A stretch of 49,057 nt of DNA from Rhodospirillales bacterium RIFCSPLOWO2_02_FULL_58_16 (GCA_001830425.1 MIAA01000050.1:546-49602), one strand, 5' to 3'; shown: positions 7,132-15,663, counted from the first letter of the stretch. Notes: generated by a model from the sequence alone, not told the origin. A program made the numbers and translations.

Positions 7132-7980
7132 ATGGCGACATATCAACAAATAGTAAGTATTGTGCAAAATTATAATCTTTTTGATTTTAATGATGTTGAC
7201 AAAGTAAGCGCATATTCCCGAAGTATGAGTATTGAAAGTATTTGTCCGCCGATCAGCAGCGACATTCTCCCGGCGCCCTCTAATCCTAAATATAATGATC
7301 TTTGTCGCCTGCACTGGCTTGCCTTAAGTCGGCGAGCCGTGTCGGTTCTTGAATTCGGGTCCGGCTATTCGACGGCTGTTTTGGCCGATGCCTGCCGTGT
7401 TTTGCATAAGGAGTTTAATTCTTGGGCAGGTTCCAGCCTTCGATTTCAGCGGCCATTTCACCTTCATTCGGTCGAGGAGAGCGATGAATTCCTGGGGCGG
7501 ACCGAGACGATGCTTTCAAAAGAGGCAAGACCCTGTGTTTCTCTGTATAAGAGCAATGTCATTGTGACCGAGATGTTTCATCGGATCGTAACTCTTTATG
7601 ATAAAATTCCAAACTATGCCTTTGATCTTATTTATCTTGACGGCCCTTCACAAACAGCGAATTTGTCGGATATCAGAGGCTTTTCGTTTAATTCCCCGGA
7701 TCGAATGCCTATGGCGGCAGATATCATTACGCTGGAGTTTTTTCTTCCTCCGGGTTGTTTGATCATTGTCGACGGTAGAACAGCCAATGCGCGATTCTTG
7801 AGGTCATTTTTGAAAAGGCAGTGGGCCTATCAACATGATCCGGCGGCTGATGTGCATTATTTCGAGCTTCAGGAAACGCCTTTGGGAGTTTACAGCGAAC
7901 TGCACCTTTCGTTTTGTCTGCCGAACGGTTTTCTGCTGAACGGGTCGTCCGGGTCTGATGATCTAAGTCGTTCGAGATAA
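7132..7980 (+). CDS. Class I SAM-dependent methyltransferase-like protein
   Basis: This 282-residue protein carries a SAM-binding loop VLEFGSGYST (72-81) and a later strand DLIYLDGP (165-172) followed by LIIVDGR, the pattern of class I methyltransferases of the Methyltransf_24 type. An unusual N-terminal extension of about 60 residues may bind the acceptor. The first 100 bases are markedly AT-rich compared with neighbours, hinting at a separate origin. It lies 25 bases after sqdB and 7 bases before the next gene, so it is probably part of the same operon and methylates a sugar of this glycan. The substrate is not recognisable. Confidence 0.6.
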   Translation: MATYQQIVSIVQNYNLFDFNDVDKVSAYSRSMSIESICPPISSDILPAPSNPKYNDLCRLHWLALSRRAVSVLEFGSGYSTAVLADACRVLHKEFNSWAGSSLRFQRPFHLHSVEESDEFLGRTETMLSKEARPCVSLYKSNVIVTEMFHRIVTLYDKIPNYAFDLIYLDGPSQTANLSDIRGFSFNSPDRMPMAADIITLEFFLPPGCLIIVDGRTANARFLRSFLKRQWAYQHDPAADVHYFELQETPLGVYSELHLSFCLPNGFLLNGSSGSDDLSRSR

Positions 7981-7987
7981 GAAGTTT

Positions 7988-9376
7988 ATGACTAAAAAGA
8001 AACGCCTAAAGGTTCTCGTCTTTATTGACCATGACATCATTATCCGCCATTTCATAAAAAGCGGCGTTTTTTCCGAGCTGGCCGCCAAGCATGATGTCTT
8101 GTTCTGCCTTATTTCAGAGAATTATAAAAATGGGGCGCGCATCAGAACTCCGCTGGAATCGCTGGGACTGGGGGACAGGCTGCGGCGAATAGAAGTTGAT
8201 GACTATCGCCAGGGCAAATGGGCGAAACTGACCCATGTCAGCCGCTTGAAGTGGCGGCCCGGACAACATATGAGACACTTGCGCGACTTCACTCGGCATG
8301 CGATTGGGCCGGGGCATGTGCGGGAATACACCTTCCTGTCGCTACCCGGCGTTTATCATTGGTTTGAGCGCAAGACCTTGCGGGAGATTGTCGCCCACCC
8401 GAACACTCATCTTGAAAAGCTTTTTGATGAAGAACTTCCCGATGTCGTATTTCACCCATCGGTTCTTTACGGCCCGCTTATCCACGACCTTTGCTGCATC
8501 ACCGCTGAACGCCGCATTCCCATGACGGCAATTATGAATTCGTGGGATAATCCGGCCAGTAAGGCCAATATCTATTTGGCGCTTGACCGGTTGCTTGTCT
8601 GGGGTGAGCAAACCAGGGACCATGCGGTCAAGTATCTCAAAATTCACCCCTCTAACGTGACCATCTTCGGCGCTGCTCAGTTTGATGTCTACAGAAATCC
8701 GGCCCGTGTCACGAGAAGCGAATACGAACGCCTTCACGAGATTCCGTCCGGCAGCAAGATATTGCTTTACGCGGGCGCCAGTAAAGGCGCCGATGAGTTT
8801 GCGCACTTGTGCCTGTTGGATGAGGCGGTGGAGCGCGGCGACTTCGGGGAAAAGACTGCCGTTCTTTACCGTCCGCATCCTTGGGGAAACGGCGGTAAGG
8901 GAGGCAAAAGGATAATCGATCATCCATGGCGCAATGTTTTTCTGGAACTCGCCGGCAAACCTTATCTTGAATCGCTCAGGGAGGGAGATCAAGGAATCAC
9001 CCTTGCCGATTATAAGGACACAATCGATACATTAAGCAATGTTGACGCCGTTATTTCTCCGTTATCGACAATCATTCTGGAAGCGGCGATGCTGGGCAAA
9101 CCTTCCATATGTCTTCTGCCCTATGAGGAAGGCGCCGTTCATTTTAATCTGGCCGCCGGGTTGGCTCACTTTCAGGAAATATACGCATGGCCGGAATTCC
9201 TGAAGGCCCGAGGCGTTGATGAGTTAGTCCCGAAAGCTGTTGAATTGATGCAGCGTTCTCGCGATACGGTGCTATCGGCACGGCTGATTGAACTCAGTAA
9301 TTATTTTGCTCAACGGTTTGACGAGCCTTATGCAAGCCGTTTAGTGACTTACGCGGAATCTCTTTTCAGAGAATAA
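7988..9376 (+). CDS. GT-B transferase-like protein (CDP-glycerol glycerophosphotransferase-like)
   Basis: This 462-residue soluble protein has a GT-B layout. The N-terminal part (LKVLVFIDHD, then PDVVFHPSVLYGPL around 151-164) is followed by a C-terminal domain with KILLYAGASKG (257-267), VLYRPHPWG (292-300) and SPLSTIILEAAMLGKP (357-372). The HP pair and the serine-rich loop before the acidic residue resemble TagB/TagF-like enzymes and surface-carbohydrate transferases that use CDP- or UDP-activated donors. It is likely a glycosyl or polyol-phosphate transferase acting at the inner membrane. Donor and acceptor cannot be read from the sequence. A similar C-terminal pattern recurs in the proteins at 17969 and 19600. 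Confidence 0.6.
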   Translation: MTKKKRLKVLVFIDHDIIIRHFIKSGVFSELAAKHDVLFCLISENYKNGARIRTPLESLGLGDRLRRIEVDDYRQGKWAKLTHVSRLKWRPGQHMRHLRDFTRHAIGPGHVREYTFLSLPGVYHWFERKTLREIVAHPNTHLEKLFDEELPDVVFHPSVLYGPLIHDLCCITAERRIPMTAIMNSWDNPASKANIYLALDRLLVWGEQTRDHAVKYLKIHPSNVTIFGAAQFDVYRNPARVTRSEYERLHEIPSGSKILLYAGASKGADEFAHLCLLDEAVERGDFGEKTAVLYRPHPWGNGGKGGKRIIDHPWRNVFLELAGKPYLESLREGDQGITLADYKDTIDTLSNVDAVISPLSTIILEAAMLGKPSICLLPYEEGAVHFNLAAGLAHFQEIYAWPEFLKARGVDELVPKAVELMQRSRDTVLSARLIELSNYFAQRFDEPYASRLVTYAESLFRE

Positions 9377-9425
9377 TGACATCGTAGGATTCAAAGGCGT
9401 CGGGATAATCTGAGGGAATTTGACT

Positions 9426-10460
9426 ATGAAATTAACCGCTGACGACCCAAACGATCCGGCGTCCATAGTAAACGGCGCCGCCATTTTGATAACGGGAGGC
9501 ACCGGTTCGTTCGGACGCGCTTTCGTTGACAGGGTCGTGCGCGACTACAAACCTTCCCGTCTTGTTATCTTCTCTCGTGACGAGATGAAGCAGTACGAGA
9601 TGGCCCTTGATTTCAACGATGCCGATTATCCGTTCATCCGCTATTTCATCGGCGACGTGCGGGACGTGGAACGCCTGACCATGGCGATGCGGGGGATTGA
9701 TTACGTTATCCACTGCGCCGCGCTGAAGCATGTCACTGCGGCCGAATACAATCCCTTCGAGTGCATCAACACCAATGTGATCGGCGCCGAAAACGTCGTC
9801 AGGGCGGCGCTGAACTGCAAGGTCAAGAAGGTGCTTGCCCTGTCTACCGACAAGGCGGTGAATCCGATTAACCTTTACGGCGCCAGCAAACTGGCCGCCG
9901 ACAAGATATTCATCGCCGCCAACGCCTTGAGCGCCGGTATCGGCTCCCGGTTCTCCGTGGTGCGTTACGGCAACGTGTCAAATTCGCGCGGCAGCGTAGC
10001 GCCTATGTTTCGCCGTCTGATCAACGGCGGCGCGCAAAGTCTTCCGATTACCGATCCGCGCATGACGCGATTCTGGATCACCCTTGAGCACGGCGTCGAT
10101 TTTGTTTTGTCGAGTCTGGCGATGATGTGCCGGGGAGAAATTTTCGTGCCGAAAATTCCCAGTATTCACATTACCGATCTTGCGCGCTGCATGGCGCCGG
10201 ATTTGCCTCATAAAATTATAGGCATCCGCTCCGGCGAAAAACTGCATGAATCGCTGATTACGGAGGACGATGCGCGCAACACCCTGGAGCTTGACGACCG
10301 CTATGTAATCTTGCCGTTCAAGCGCACCGATATATCCGAGCGATTTGAGAGAGTGGGGGGCGTCCCGGTCGATGAGTCTTTTCAATATGTCAGCAATGCC
10401 AACAGCCGGTGGCTGGGGCCTGAGGAAATCAGGGCGACGTTGAAAGAAGGCCGGCACTGA
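9426..10460 (+). CDS. pseB: UDP-HexNAc 4,6-dehydratase / C5-epimerase, PseB-like
   Basis: This SDR-family enzyme should convert UDP-GlcNAc into a UDP-4-keto-6-deoxy-HexNAc with C5 inversion, the first step of pseudaminic-type sugars and of L-FucNAc. Motifs are TGGTGSFG (23-30), IHCAALKHV (95-103), STDKAVNP (140-147) and YGASK (151-155). The length (344) is in the PseB/FlaA1/CapE soluble range, without membrane segments. ATG at 9426 is chosen because GAGGG (9412-9416) sits 9 bases upstream; the TTG at 9420 would be too close. The one-base overlap with the next gene (TGATG) couples it to an RmlD-like reductase, as in the WbjB/WbjC (CapE/CapF) pair. The synthase, GNAT and cytidylyltransferase further on point instead to a nonulosonic acid. 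Confidence 0.88.
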   Translation: MKLTADDPNDPASIVNGAAILITGGTGSFGRAFVDRVVRDYKPSRLVIFSRDEMKQYEMALDFNDADYPFIRYFIGDVRDVERLTMAMRGIDYVIHCAALKHVTAAEYNPFECINTNVIGAENVVRAALNCKVKKVLALSTDKAVNPINLYGASKLAADKIFIAANALSAGIGSRFSVVRYGNVSNSRGSVAPMFRRLINGGAQSLPITDPRMTRFWITLEHGVDFVLSSLAMMCRGEIFVPKIPSIHITDLARCMAPDLPHKIIGIRSGEKLHESLITEDDARNTLELDDRYVILPFKRTDISERFERVGGVPVDESFQYVSNANSRWLGPEEIRATLKEGRH

Positions 10461-11314
10461 TGATACTGGTGCTGGGGGCCACCGGTATGCTGGGCCAGGC
10501 CCTGATGCGCGAGGCGTCAGGGCGGGGTATCAAAGCGGTAGGGGCGGCGCGCCATGACTCGGAAATAATACTGGACGCCGGTAATGAGGCGGCGCTGGGC
10601 GACGCCGTTATTCGCCTCAAGCCCGAACTGGTGATTAATGCGGCGGCGCTGACCGACATGGACGCTTGCGAGGCTGATCCCGGCGCGGCTTATCTTACGA
10701 ATGCCCGCCCCGCCGCTATACTGGCCGAGGCGTGCAGGCGATTGGAAATCGGCTTTGTGTATGTTTCCACCGACCATTATTACAGCGGCGACGGCGACAA
10801 TAAGCATGATGAGGAAATGCCGGTGCATCCGGTTAATGAATATGCCCGCTCCAAATACGCCGGCGAGGCGTTCGCTCTGACTTATCGGCGAAGTCTGGTC
10901 GTGCGGACCAACATTGTGGGCCGGCGGGGCTGGGTCGGACGCCCGACTTTTCTCGAATGGGCAATGGATTCACTTGAGCGACGCAAGCCGTTGCGTCTGT
11001 TTGATGATTTTTTCACCTCGCCTATTGATGTTGCCTCCTGCGCCAAGGCTATATTCGACTTGGTGGCCAAGGATGCGCGGGGCGTCATTAACGTGGCGGG
11101 GCGGGAAGTGTCCAGCAAGCGGCGGTTTGTCAGGGCTTTGGCGGATCAAATGGATATAATCCTCGATTGGGCGGAAACGGCCAGTGTGCGCGAATTGACT
11201 ACGCATCGGGCCGAAAGCCTGGGACTCGATGTAACGCGAGCGGAAAAGCTGTTGGGATATGCTATGCCTGATACCGCCCAAGTAGTGAGGTCGGCGCTTA
11301 AGGACGGGCTATGA
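10460..11314 (+). CDS. RmlD-like NAD(P)-dependent sugar reductase
   Basis: This 284-residue extended SDR shows LVLGATGMLGQ (3-13), INAAALTDMDACE (59-71), STDHYYSG (103-110) and the catalytic Tyr128-x3-Lys132. These are typical of dTDP-4-dehydrorhamnose reductases and of the CapF/WbjC reductase. It lacks the C-terminal cupin of CapF. Placed between PseB and NeuB, it probably reduces or rearranges the 4-keto sugar made by PseB. Such a step is absent from the textbook pseudaminate and legionaminate routes, so the pathway is a variant. It overlaps both neighbours (TGATG and ATGA). Confidence 0.75.
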   Translation: MILVLGATGMLGQALMREASGRGIKAVGAARHDSEIILDAGNEAALGDAVIRLKPELVINAAALTDMDACEADPGAAYLTNARPAAILAEACRRLEIGFVYVSTDHYYSGDGDNKHDEEMPVHPVNEYARSKYAGEAFALTYRRSLVVRTNIVGRRGWVGRPTFLEWAMDSLERRKPLRLFDDFFTSPIDVASCAKAIFDLVAKDARGVINVAGREVSSKRRFVRALADQMDIILDWAETASVRELTTHRAESLGLDVTRAEKLLGYAMPDTAQVVRSALKDGL

Positions 11315-12387
11315 GATACGACGGATCAATAATTATAGGCGGGCGGGAGATATCCATCGCTTCTCCCGCCTATTTTATTGCCGACATCGCCGCCAATCAC
11401 GATGGCGATTTTGAACGGGCCGAAACCCTCATCTATCTGGCTAAAGAAGCCGGGGCCGACGCTGTCAAGTTCCAGCATTTTCTGGCCGCCAAGATCGTCA
11501 GTGATCGGGGTTTTCGCGCTTTGGGCGGGCAGTCAGCTCATCAGGCCGAGTGGAAGAAGCCGGTTTATGAGATATACCGCCAATACGAATTCGATCGTAG
11601 CTGGAACGAGAAACTGGCCGCCGTCGCCAAAAAGGCGGAGGTCGAATTCATGACCACTCCCTACGATGTCGAGGCTGTCGAGGGAATTGACAGTCTGGTC
11701 GGGGCCTACAAGATCGGCTCGGGCGATATCACATGATTGCAATTTGTTTCTTTCTTGGCCGGAAAAGGAAAGCCGATCCTTCTGGCCACCGGGGCCGCCG
11801 ATATGGCCGACGTCGAGCGCTGCGTTGAGGCCGTTCTCGTTCGCACGCGCAAGATTGTTCTTATGCAGTGCAACACCAACTATACCGGCTCAATCGAAAA
11901 TTTCCGCTCGGTCAATCTCAATGTGTTGCGCAGTTTTGCTCTGCACTATCCCGGTATGGCGCTGGGGCTTTCCGATCACGCGCCGGGCCATGCCGCTGTA
12001 TTGGGAGCCGTGGCCCTGGGTGCGCGGGTAATCGAGAAGCATTTCACCGACGACAATGCCCGTGAAGGCCCCGACCATCGTTTTTCCATGACTCCCAAGT
12101 CGTGGCGCGAGATGGTTGATCGCACCCGTGAACTGGAGCCGGCCATGGGCGACGGGGTCAAGCGTGTAGAGGCCAACGAAGTCCAAGCCATCATCGTCCA
12201 GCGCCGCTGCTTAAGGCTGACCCGCAATTTAGAAACCGGAACGGTTTTGGCCGAAAGCGACCTTGAAGCGCTGCGTCCGGCCCCCGTAGGGTCTTACGAT
12301 CCCTATCGCCTTTCCGAGGTTGTGGGACGCCGCCTGATCCGTGCTAAAATAACCGGCGACGCCCTATACCCCGCAGACATGGAATAA
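11311..12387 (+). pseudogene. NeuB-family nonulosonic acid synthase (second copy) interrupted by in-frame TGA
   Basis: Both halves are in one frame and together make a full NeuB of 358 codons, interrupted only by TGA at 11734-11736 (codon 142). The first half (11311-11736) has FIADIAANHDGDFERA and GADAVKFQ and ends in YKIGSGDIT. The second half (11737-12387) resumes with FVSFLAGKGKPILLATGA, then LSDHAPGH, EKHFTDD and the C-terminal SAF domain. A single G-to-A change from TGG (Trp) would explain the stop; related NeuB proteins continue straight through here. TGA is an ordinary stop elsewhere in this window (for example at 11312-11314), so recoding is unlikely. It is either a very recent nonsense mutation or a sequencing error. 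A TTG directly after the TGA could allow restart, but the barrel would be split. Confidence 0.85.
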
Positions 12388-12389
12388 TC

Positions 12390-12932
12390 ATGCTTAAAGG
12401 CAATGTCATCAGTTTGAGGGCGGTCGAGCGCGAAGATTTGGCTTTGCTTCTTGCATGGCGTAACAAGCCGGAATTTCGCCGTTTATTCCGCGAATTTCGC
12501 GAGATTTCCATGGTTCAGCAGATTATGTGGTTCGAAAATACGGTGCTTGATGATCCGGCGACCCGTATGTTCTCGGTAATTGAAACGACCGGCGGACGCC
12601 TGCTCGGCGCTACCGGACTTTGCTACATCCACCCTATCGACCGCAGCGCCGATCTTTCCATCTATATCGGCGCCGATGATCTTTATATCGACGACATTTT
12701 TGCCCCCGACGCCGTCCGAACGCTTTTACGCTATGGTTTTGACGAATTGAATCTTCACCGGGTATGGGCCGAGATTTATTCTATCGATAATGCCAAGCAG
12801 GCTTTTTTTGCCGACCTCGGGTTCACCCTGGAAGGTCGGCACCGCCGGACTCATTGGACGGAGGGCGGATGGGTGGATTCCCTGTTTTACGGGCTGTTGG
12901 TTGATGAATGGCGCGGCAACCGATGCGGGTAG
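12390..12932 (+). CDS. GNAT N-acetyltransferase (PseH-like)
   Basis: This 180-residue protein of the RimJ/RimL/PseH-type GNAT fold begins LKGNVISLRAVEREDLALLL, with the acceptor-side LAWRNKPEFRRLF and the core GRLLGATGLCYIHPIDRSAD, and ends with the FADLGFTLEGRHR segment. In the pseudaminate pathway such an enzyme acetylates the 4-amino group of the UDP-amino sugar before the PseI/NeuB condensation. It starts 2 bases after the broken NeuB. Its last codons (CGA TGC GGG TAG) lie inside a decayed start of the cytidylyltransferase gene. This shows that its original downstream neighbour was pseF, with a 10-bp overlap. Confidence 0.8.
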   Translation: MLKGNVISLRAVEREDLALLLAWRNKPEFRRLFREFREISMVQQIMWFENTVLDDPATRMFSVIETTGGRLLGATGLCYIHPIDRSADLSIYIGADDLYIDDIFAPDAVRTLLRYGFDELNLHRVWAEIYSIDNAKQAFFADLGFTLEGRHRRTHWTEGGWVDSLFYGLLVDEWRGNRCG

Positions 12933-12991
12933 CCATCATCCCGGAGCGAAGCGTAAGCTCCCGCATTAAGGATAAAAACATTCATCCTTAA
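12923..12991 (+). pseudogene. Decayed 5' fragment of the cytidylyltransferase gene (remnant A)
   Basis: Sixty-seven bases match the first 67 bases of the intact cytidylyltransferase gene at 14962 with six substitutions (about 91% identity). The fragment still begins with ATGCGG and reads in frame as MRVAIIPERSVSSRIKDKNI, then HP and TAA. Beyond 12990 the similarity stops. The P-loop has changed (PERSVSS for PARSGST), so it is not functional. It overlaps the GNAT stop codon and marks the ancestral GNAT-pseF junction. Confidence 0.85.
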
Positions 12992-13076
12992 AAGTTTGTT
13001 GAGACAAAAACAAAGCAATGGACGGTGACGCGGATATTTATCTTGGAGAAGTTGCACATTTATGGAGGACGTAAAA

Positions 13077-13574
13077 ATGAAACGATCACTTGCTGTTATA
13101 ATATTTCTTTTCTCCGGCTTTTTATTTTATCCGGGTCAGGTTGTCGCCGGCTCGGAATCAGGGGAGGCGGCATTCTATGCCGGCGATTACAAAACTGCTC
13201 TGAAAATCTTTAATGCCCAAGCTGAAGGGGGAAACTACGGCGCATTATATTTTCTGGGCGAGATGCACCGGGAGGGTCTCGGCGTATCTCAAAGTTTTGC
13301 AAAGGCGGCTGAGTTTTATCTAAAGGCGGCCAAGGGAAATCATCCCTATCCTCAGTTGAGGTTGGGAGAAATGCACAGGGACGGAAAGGGCGTCGCTCAG
13401 GACCACAAGGCGGCTTACATGTGGTTTGACCTTGCTTCGTCTTATGGCGAACAAAAAGGAGCTACGGAACGAGACAGGATTGCCGAAAAATTGTCTCCGG
13501 CGGAAATCAATGAAGCCAAAAAAACAGCAAAGGACTGGGTGAGTAAATTGAGCGCCGAAAAACGACCCAACTGA
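13077..13574 (+). CDS. Secreted Sel1-repeat protein
   Basis: ATG at 13077 is chosen because GGAGG (13064-13068) lies 8 bases upstream; the ATG at 13062 overlaps that site. The 165-residue product has a signal peptide (MKRSLAVIIFLFSGFLF, cleavage probably near VVAG) and then two or three Sel1-type TPR repeats, for example ALYFLGEMHREGLGVSQ and PQLRLGEMHRDGKGVAQD followed by AAYMWFDLASSYGE. Sel1 proteins are protein-interaction scaffolds in the periplasm. It has no evident role in sugar synthesis. It sits between two cytidylyltransferase remnants, so it looks like inserted cargo. A short upstream frame (13019-13075, 18 codons) is probably not a gene. Confidence 0.75.
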   Translation: MKRSLAVIIFLFSGFLFYPGQVVAGSESGEAAFYAGDYKTALKIFNAQAEGGNYGALYFLGEMHREGLGVSQSFAKAAEFYLKAAKGNHPYPQLRLGEMHRDGKGVAQDHKAAYMWFDLASSYGEQKGATERDRIAEKLSPAEINEAKKTAKDWVSKLSAEKRPN

Positions 13575-13668
13575 AGCCGTTCCGCTTCGTTCAATATCTT
13601 CTTAAATGCGGTCGGGAAATGAAAAGAATTAAAAACATAACCAATGTTCACGCCAGTGCGGAAACGAT

Positions 13669-13732
13669 GCGGAAGCGTCCGCATCAAGGATAAAAACATT
13701 CATCCTTTCCGGGTTTCCCCGTTGATTTCCTG
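13669..13732 (+). pseudogene. Second decayed cytidylyltransferase fragment with internal deletion (remnant B)
   Basis: Bases 13669-13709 match 14990-15030 of the intact gene at 39 of 41 positions. They are followed immediately by 13711-13732, which match 15144-15165 at 21 of 22 positions. About 113 bp of the gene are therefore deleted between the two blocks. It is closer to the intact copy than remnant A and ends 11 bases before the radical SAM start. It is non-coding debris. Confidence 0.85.
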
Positions 13733-13743
13733 AGGCCTACTTT

Positions 13744-14925
13744 ATGAACGCCATTGTCAGACTGAAGCATTTTATCGCGAAATTGCCGATAGCAAATAAC
13801 ATTGCTTTGCGACGTAACTTTGACCGCATGCGCACCGGTTACCTTAATGATGTGTTTAGTGAATTGGAGAAGCATTTCACAGCAGAGCCGTTGGAGACAC
13901 TGAAGAAACCCCGCTCATCATTGATTGAGGTGACCAACAATTGCAATCTCAGATGTAAAATGTGCGGAACTCACAAGGCGACGCGCCGACGTGGGTACAT
14001 GTCTGAACAGACATTTGAGCGTGTTGTTTCCCAATGCGTCGAGAATGGGGGAAGAACAGGATTATTTACCGTTGGCGAAATATTTATGGTGCCTGAGAAA
14101 ACTCTGGATCGATTTATGGAGATTTGCAGAAAGTATAATTTTATTCCATTTATAAGCACCAATGCTCAATTCCCCCAGAGGTTAAAGCATATACTTGAAG
14201 AATTTCCTGATGTTGTCAGATATGTTGGTTTTTCTATTGATGGGGCGACAGAAAATACATATGAAAACATCCGGGTTAATGGAAAGTTTGATCGTGTAAT
14301 TGAGTCGCTTGATATTATGCGCCCATACTTGAAAAACGGCGTAGATCTCGGGATCAGGGCTGTGATTTCACTCGATAATATTCATGAAATCAGTGAAATT
14401 TTTAATCTCGGCAAAAGTTATATTAATCCGAAAAAAATTTCTTTTAATATTGTTAACAGCTTGGCTCCTGATGATATTTATTTTAACAATACTATTTTGC
14501 CTTACAAGAATATTTACAAGTCTCAGGCGCCGTGCAGTCTTCCGTTTTCAGACATATATTTTACTTATGATGGTCAAGCTACGCTGTGCTGCCGTGATTA
14601 TGAGGCGGAATTATCAATCGGGGACATCCATAAACATTCTCTTATCGATCTTTTTACCAATGAAAAAGCAAAAGCGATACGAGCGCAGCACCTTAACCCG
14701 CACAGTCTGAATATTAAACTTTGCAGTAATTGTTTCGGCGCTCTGCGTTTTGTCGGTACGGCGTTTAATTCCTATATTCATCTCTGTATGAATGCTCACC
14801 GGAATATGTCAGGCGATGAATTGCAGAGCCGTATCGAGAAATTATTGCACGACGTAGATACAGCCATCCCTCATGGTCCTTCAGTAATCAAGGCTGCCTT
14901 ATTAAGTTGTTTTAGCGACATCTGA
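13744..14925 (+). CDS. Radical SAM/SPASM-type protein
   Basis: This 393-residue protein has the radical SAM cluster motif NNCNLRCKMC (Cys67, Cys71, Cys74). It also has a SPASM-like C-terminal cluster region with Cys264, Cys282-Cys283, Cys327 and Cys330, in the usual order (APCSLPFSDIYFTYDGQATL, then CC, then CSNC). Such proteins bind one catalytic and at least one auxiliary iron-sulfur cluster; members in glycan loci act in sugar or cofactor modification. The gene is visibly more AT-rich than its neighbours, with many ATT, AAA and TTT codons, pointing to recent transfer. It lies between a pseF remnant and the intact pseF. The substrate is unknown. The start at 13744 has no convincing Shine-Dalgarno site. 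Confidence 0.8.
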   Translation: MNAIVRLKHFIAKLPIANNIALRRNFDRMRTGYLNDVFSELEKHFTAEPLETLKKPRSSLIEVTNNCNLRCKMCGTHKATRRRGYMSEQTFERVVSQCVENGGRTGLFTVGEIFMVPEKTLDRFMEICRKYNFIPFISTNAQFPQRLKHILEEFPDVVRYVGFSIDGATENTYENIRVNGKFDRVIESLDIMRPYLKNGVDLGIRAVISLDNIHEISEIFNLGKSYINPKKISFNIVNSLAPDDIYFNNTILPYKNIYKSQAPCSLPFSDIYFTYDGQATLCCRDYEAELSIGDIHKHSLIDLFTNEKAKAIRAQHLNPHSLNIKLCSNCFGALRFVGTAFNSYIHLCMNAHRNMSGDELQSRIEKLLHDVDTAIPHGPSVIKAALLSCFSDI

Positions 14926-14961
14926 TGAGTTCGGATATTATTGGAAAAACGAGAATTTAGG

Positions 14962-15663
14962 ATGCGGATAGCCATCATCCCGGCGCGCAGCGGAAGCACC
15001 CGCATCAAGGATAAAAACATTCATCCTTTCTGCGGCAAGCCGTTGTGTTCTTATCCTATGGAAGCGGCGAGGGAGTCGGGTCTTTTCGACATGATTCACC
15101 TTTCCACGGACAGTCAACGCTATGCCGATACGGCGGCCGGCCTGGGTTTCCCCGTCGATTTCCTGCGCGACCAAAGCCTGTCCCGGAATGACAGTTCGAT
15201 GATGGAAATGCTTCGCTGGGTGCTGGAACGATATGACGAAAAAGGGCAGGTCTTTAACGAGGTCTGCATGGTCTACGCCACCTCGCCGCTGATTGACGGC
15301 TCGGACATAGCCGAAGGATATGAGTTGTTCAGGCGCCATAACGGGGCAAAACCGCTTCTGGCGGTGGGGATGTTCCCCGCCCCATTGGAGCGCGCCCTGA
15401 AAATTGACGCTGACGGGATGCTGCGTTGGCTCCATCCGGAAAACCGGTTTCTTCACTCCCAGAACTGCATCAAGGCCTACTACGACGCGGCGGCGTTCTT
15501 GTTCGTCAGCCGTGAACATTTGTACGCAGATCGCCAAGGCGTGCTGGAGGAATTTCTGCCCTTGGTTCTGCCGTCCTGGAAGGCTGTTGATATCAATGAT
15601 CCGCAAGACATGGAGGTAGCGGAACTCCTCTATCTCGGCAGACGGGCCAGGGACGGCGCATGA
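14962..15663 (+). CDS. CMP-nonulosonic acid cytidylyltransferase (PseF-like)
   Basis: It activates a nonulosonic acid with CTP. The P-loop IIPARSGSTRIKDKNI is at residues 5-20, followed by HLSTDSQRYAD and VYATSPLI; the end has DINDPQDMEVAE. The start at 14962 rather than 14941 is supported by the two upstream remnants, which preserve exactly this ATGCGG beginning, and by the natural overlap with the GNAT stop in remnant A. The 233 residues are standard for PseF. It overlaps the oxidoreductase gene by 4 nt (ATGA). It belongs to the second nonulosonic acid set with PseB, the reductase and the broken NeuB. Confidence 0.88.
   Translation: MRIAIIPARSGSTRIKDKNIHPFCGKPLCSYPMEAARESGLFDMIHLSTDSQRYADTAAGLGFPVDFLRDQSLSRNDSSMMEMLRWVLERYDEKGQVFNEVCMVYATSPLIDGSDIAEGYELFRRHNGAKPLLAVGMFPAPLERALKIDADGMLRWLHPENRFLHSQNCIKAYYDAAAFLFVSREHLYADRQGVLEEFLPLVLPSWKAVDINDPQDMEVAELLYLGRRARDGA

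Noticed and set aside
11734-11775. TGA in NeuB as a selenocysteine codon or as Trp by a variant code
   Set aside because: NeuB has no Cys/Sec at this position, the weak downstream stem (CTTTC/GAAAG) is not SECIS-like, and TGA is an ordinary stop for many genes here.
12923-12991. A functional 22-residue small protein
   Set aside because: It is explained by similarity to the first codons of the intact cytidylyltransferase gene, with a degraded nucleotide loop.
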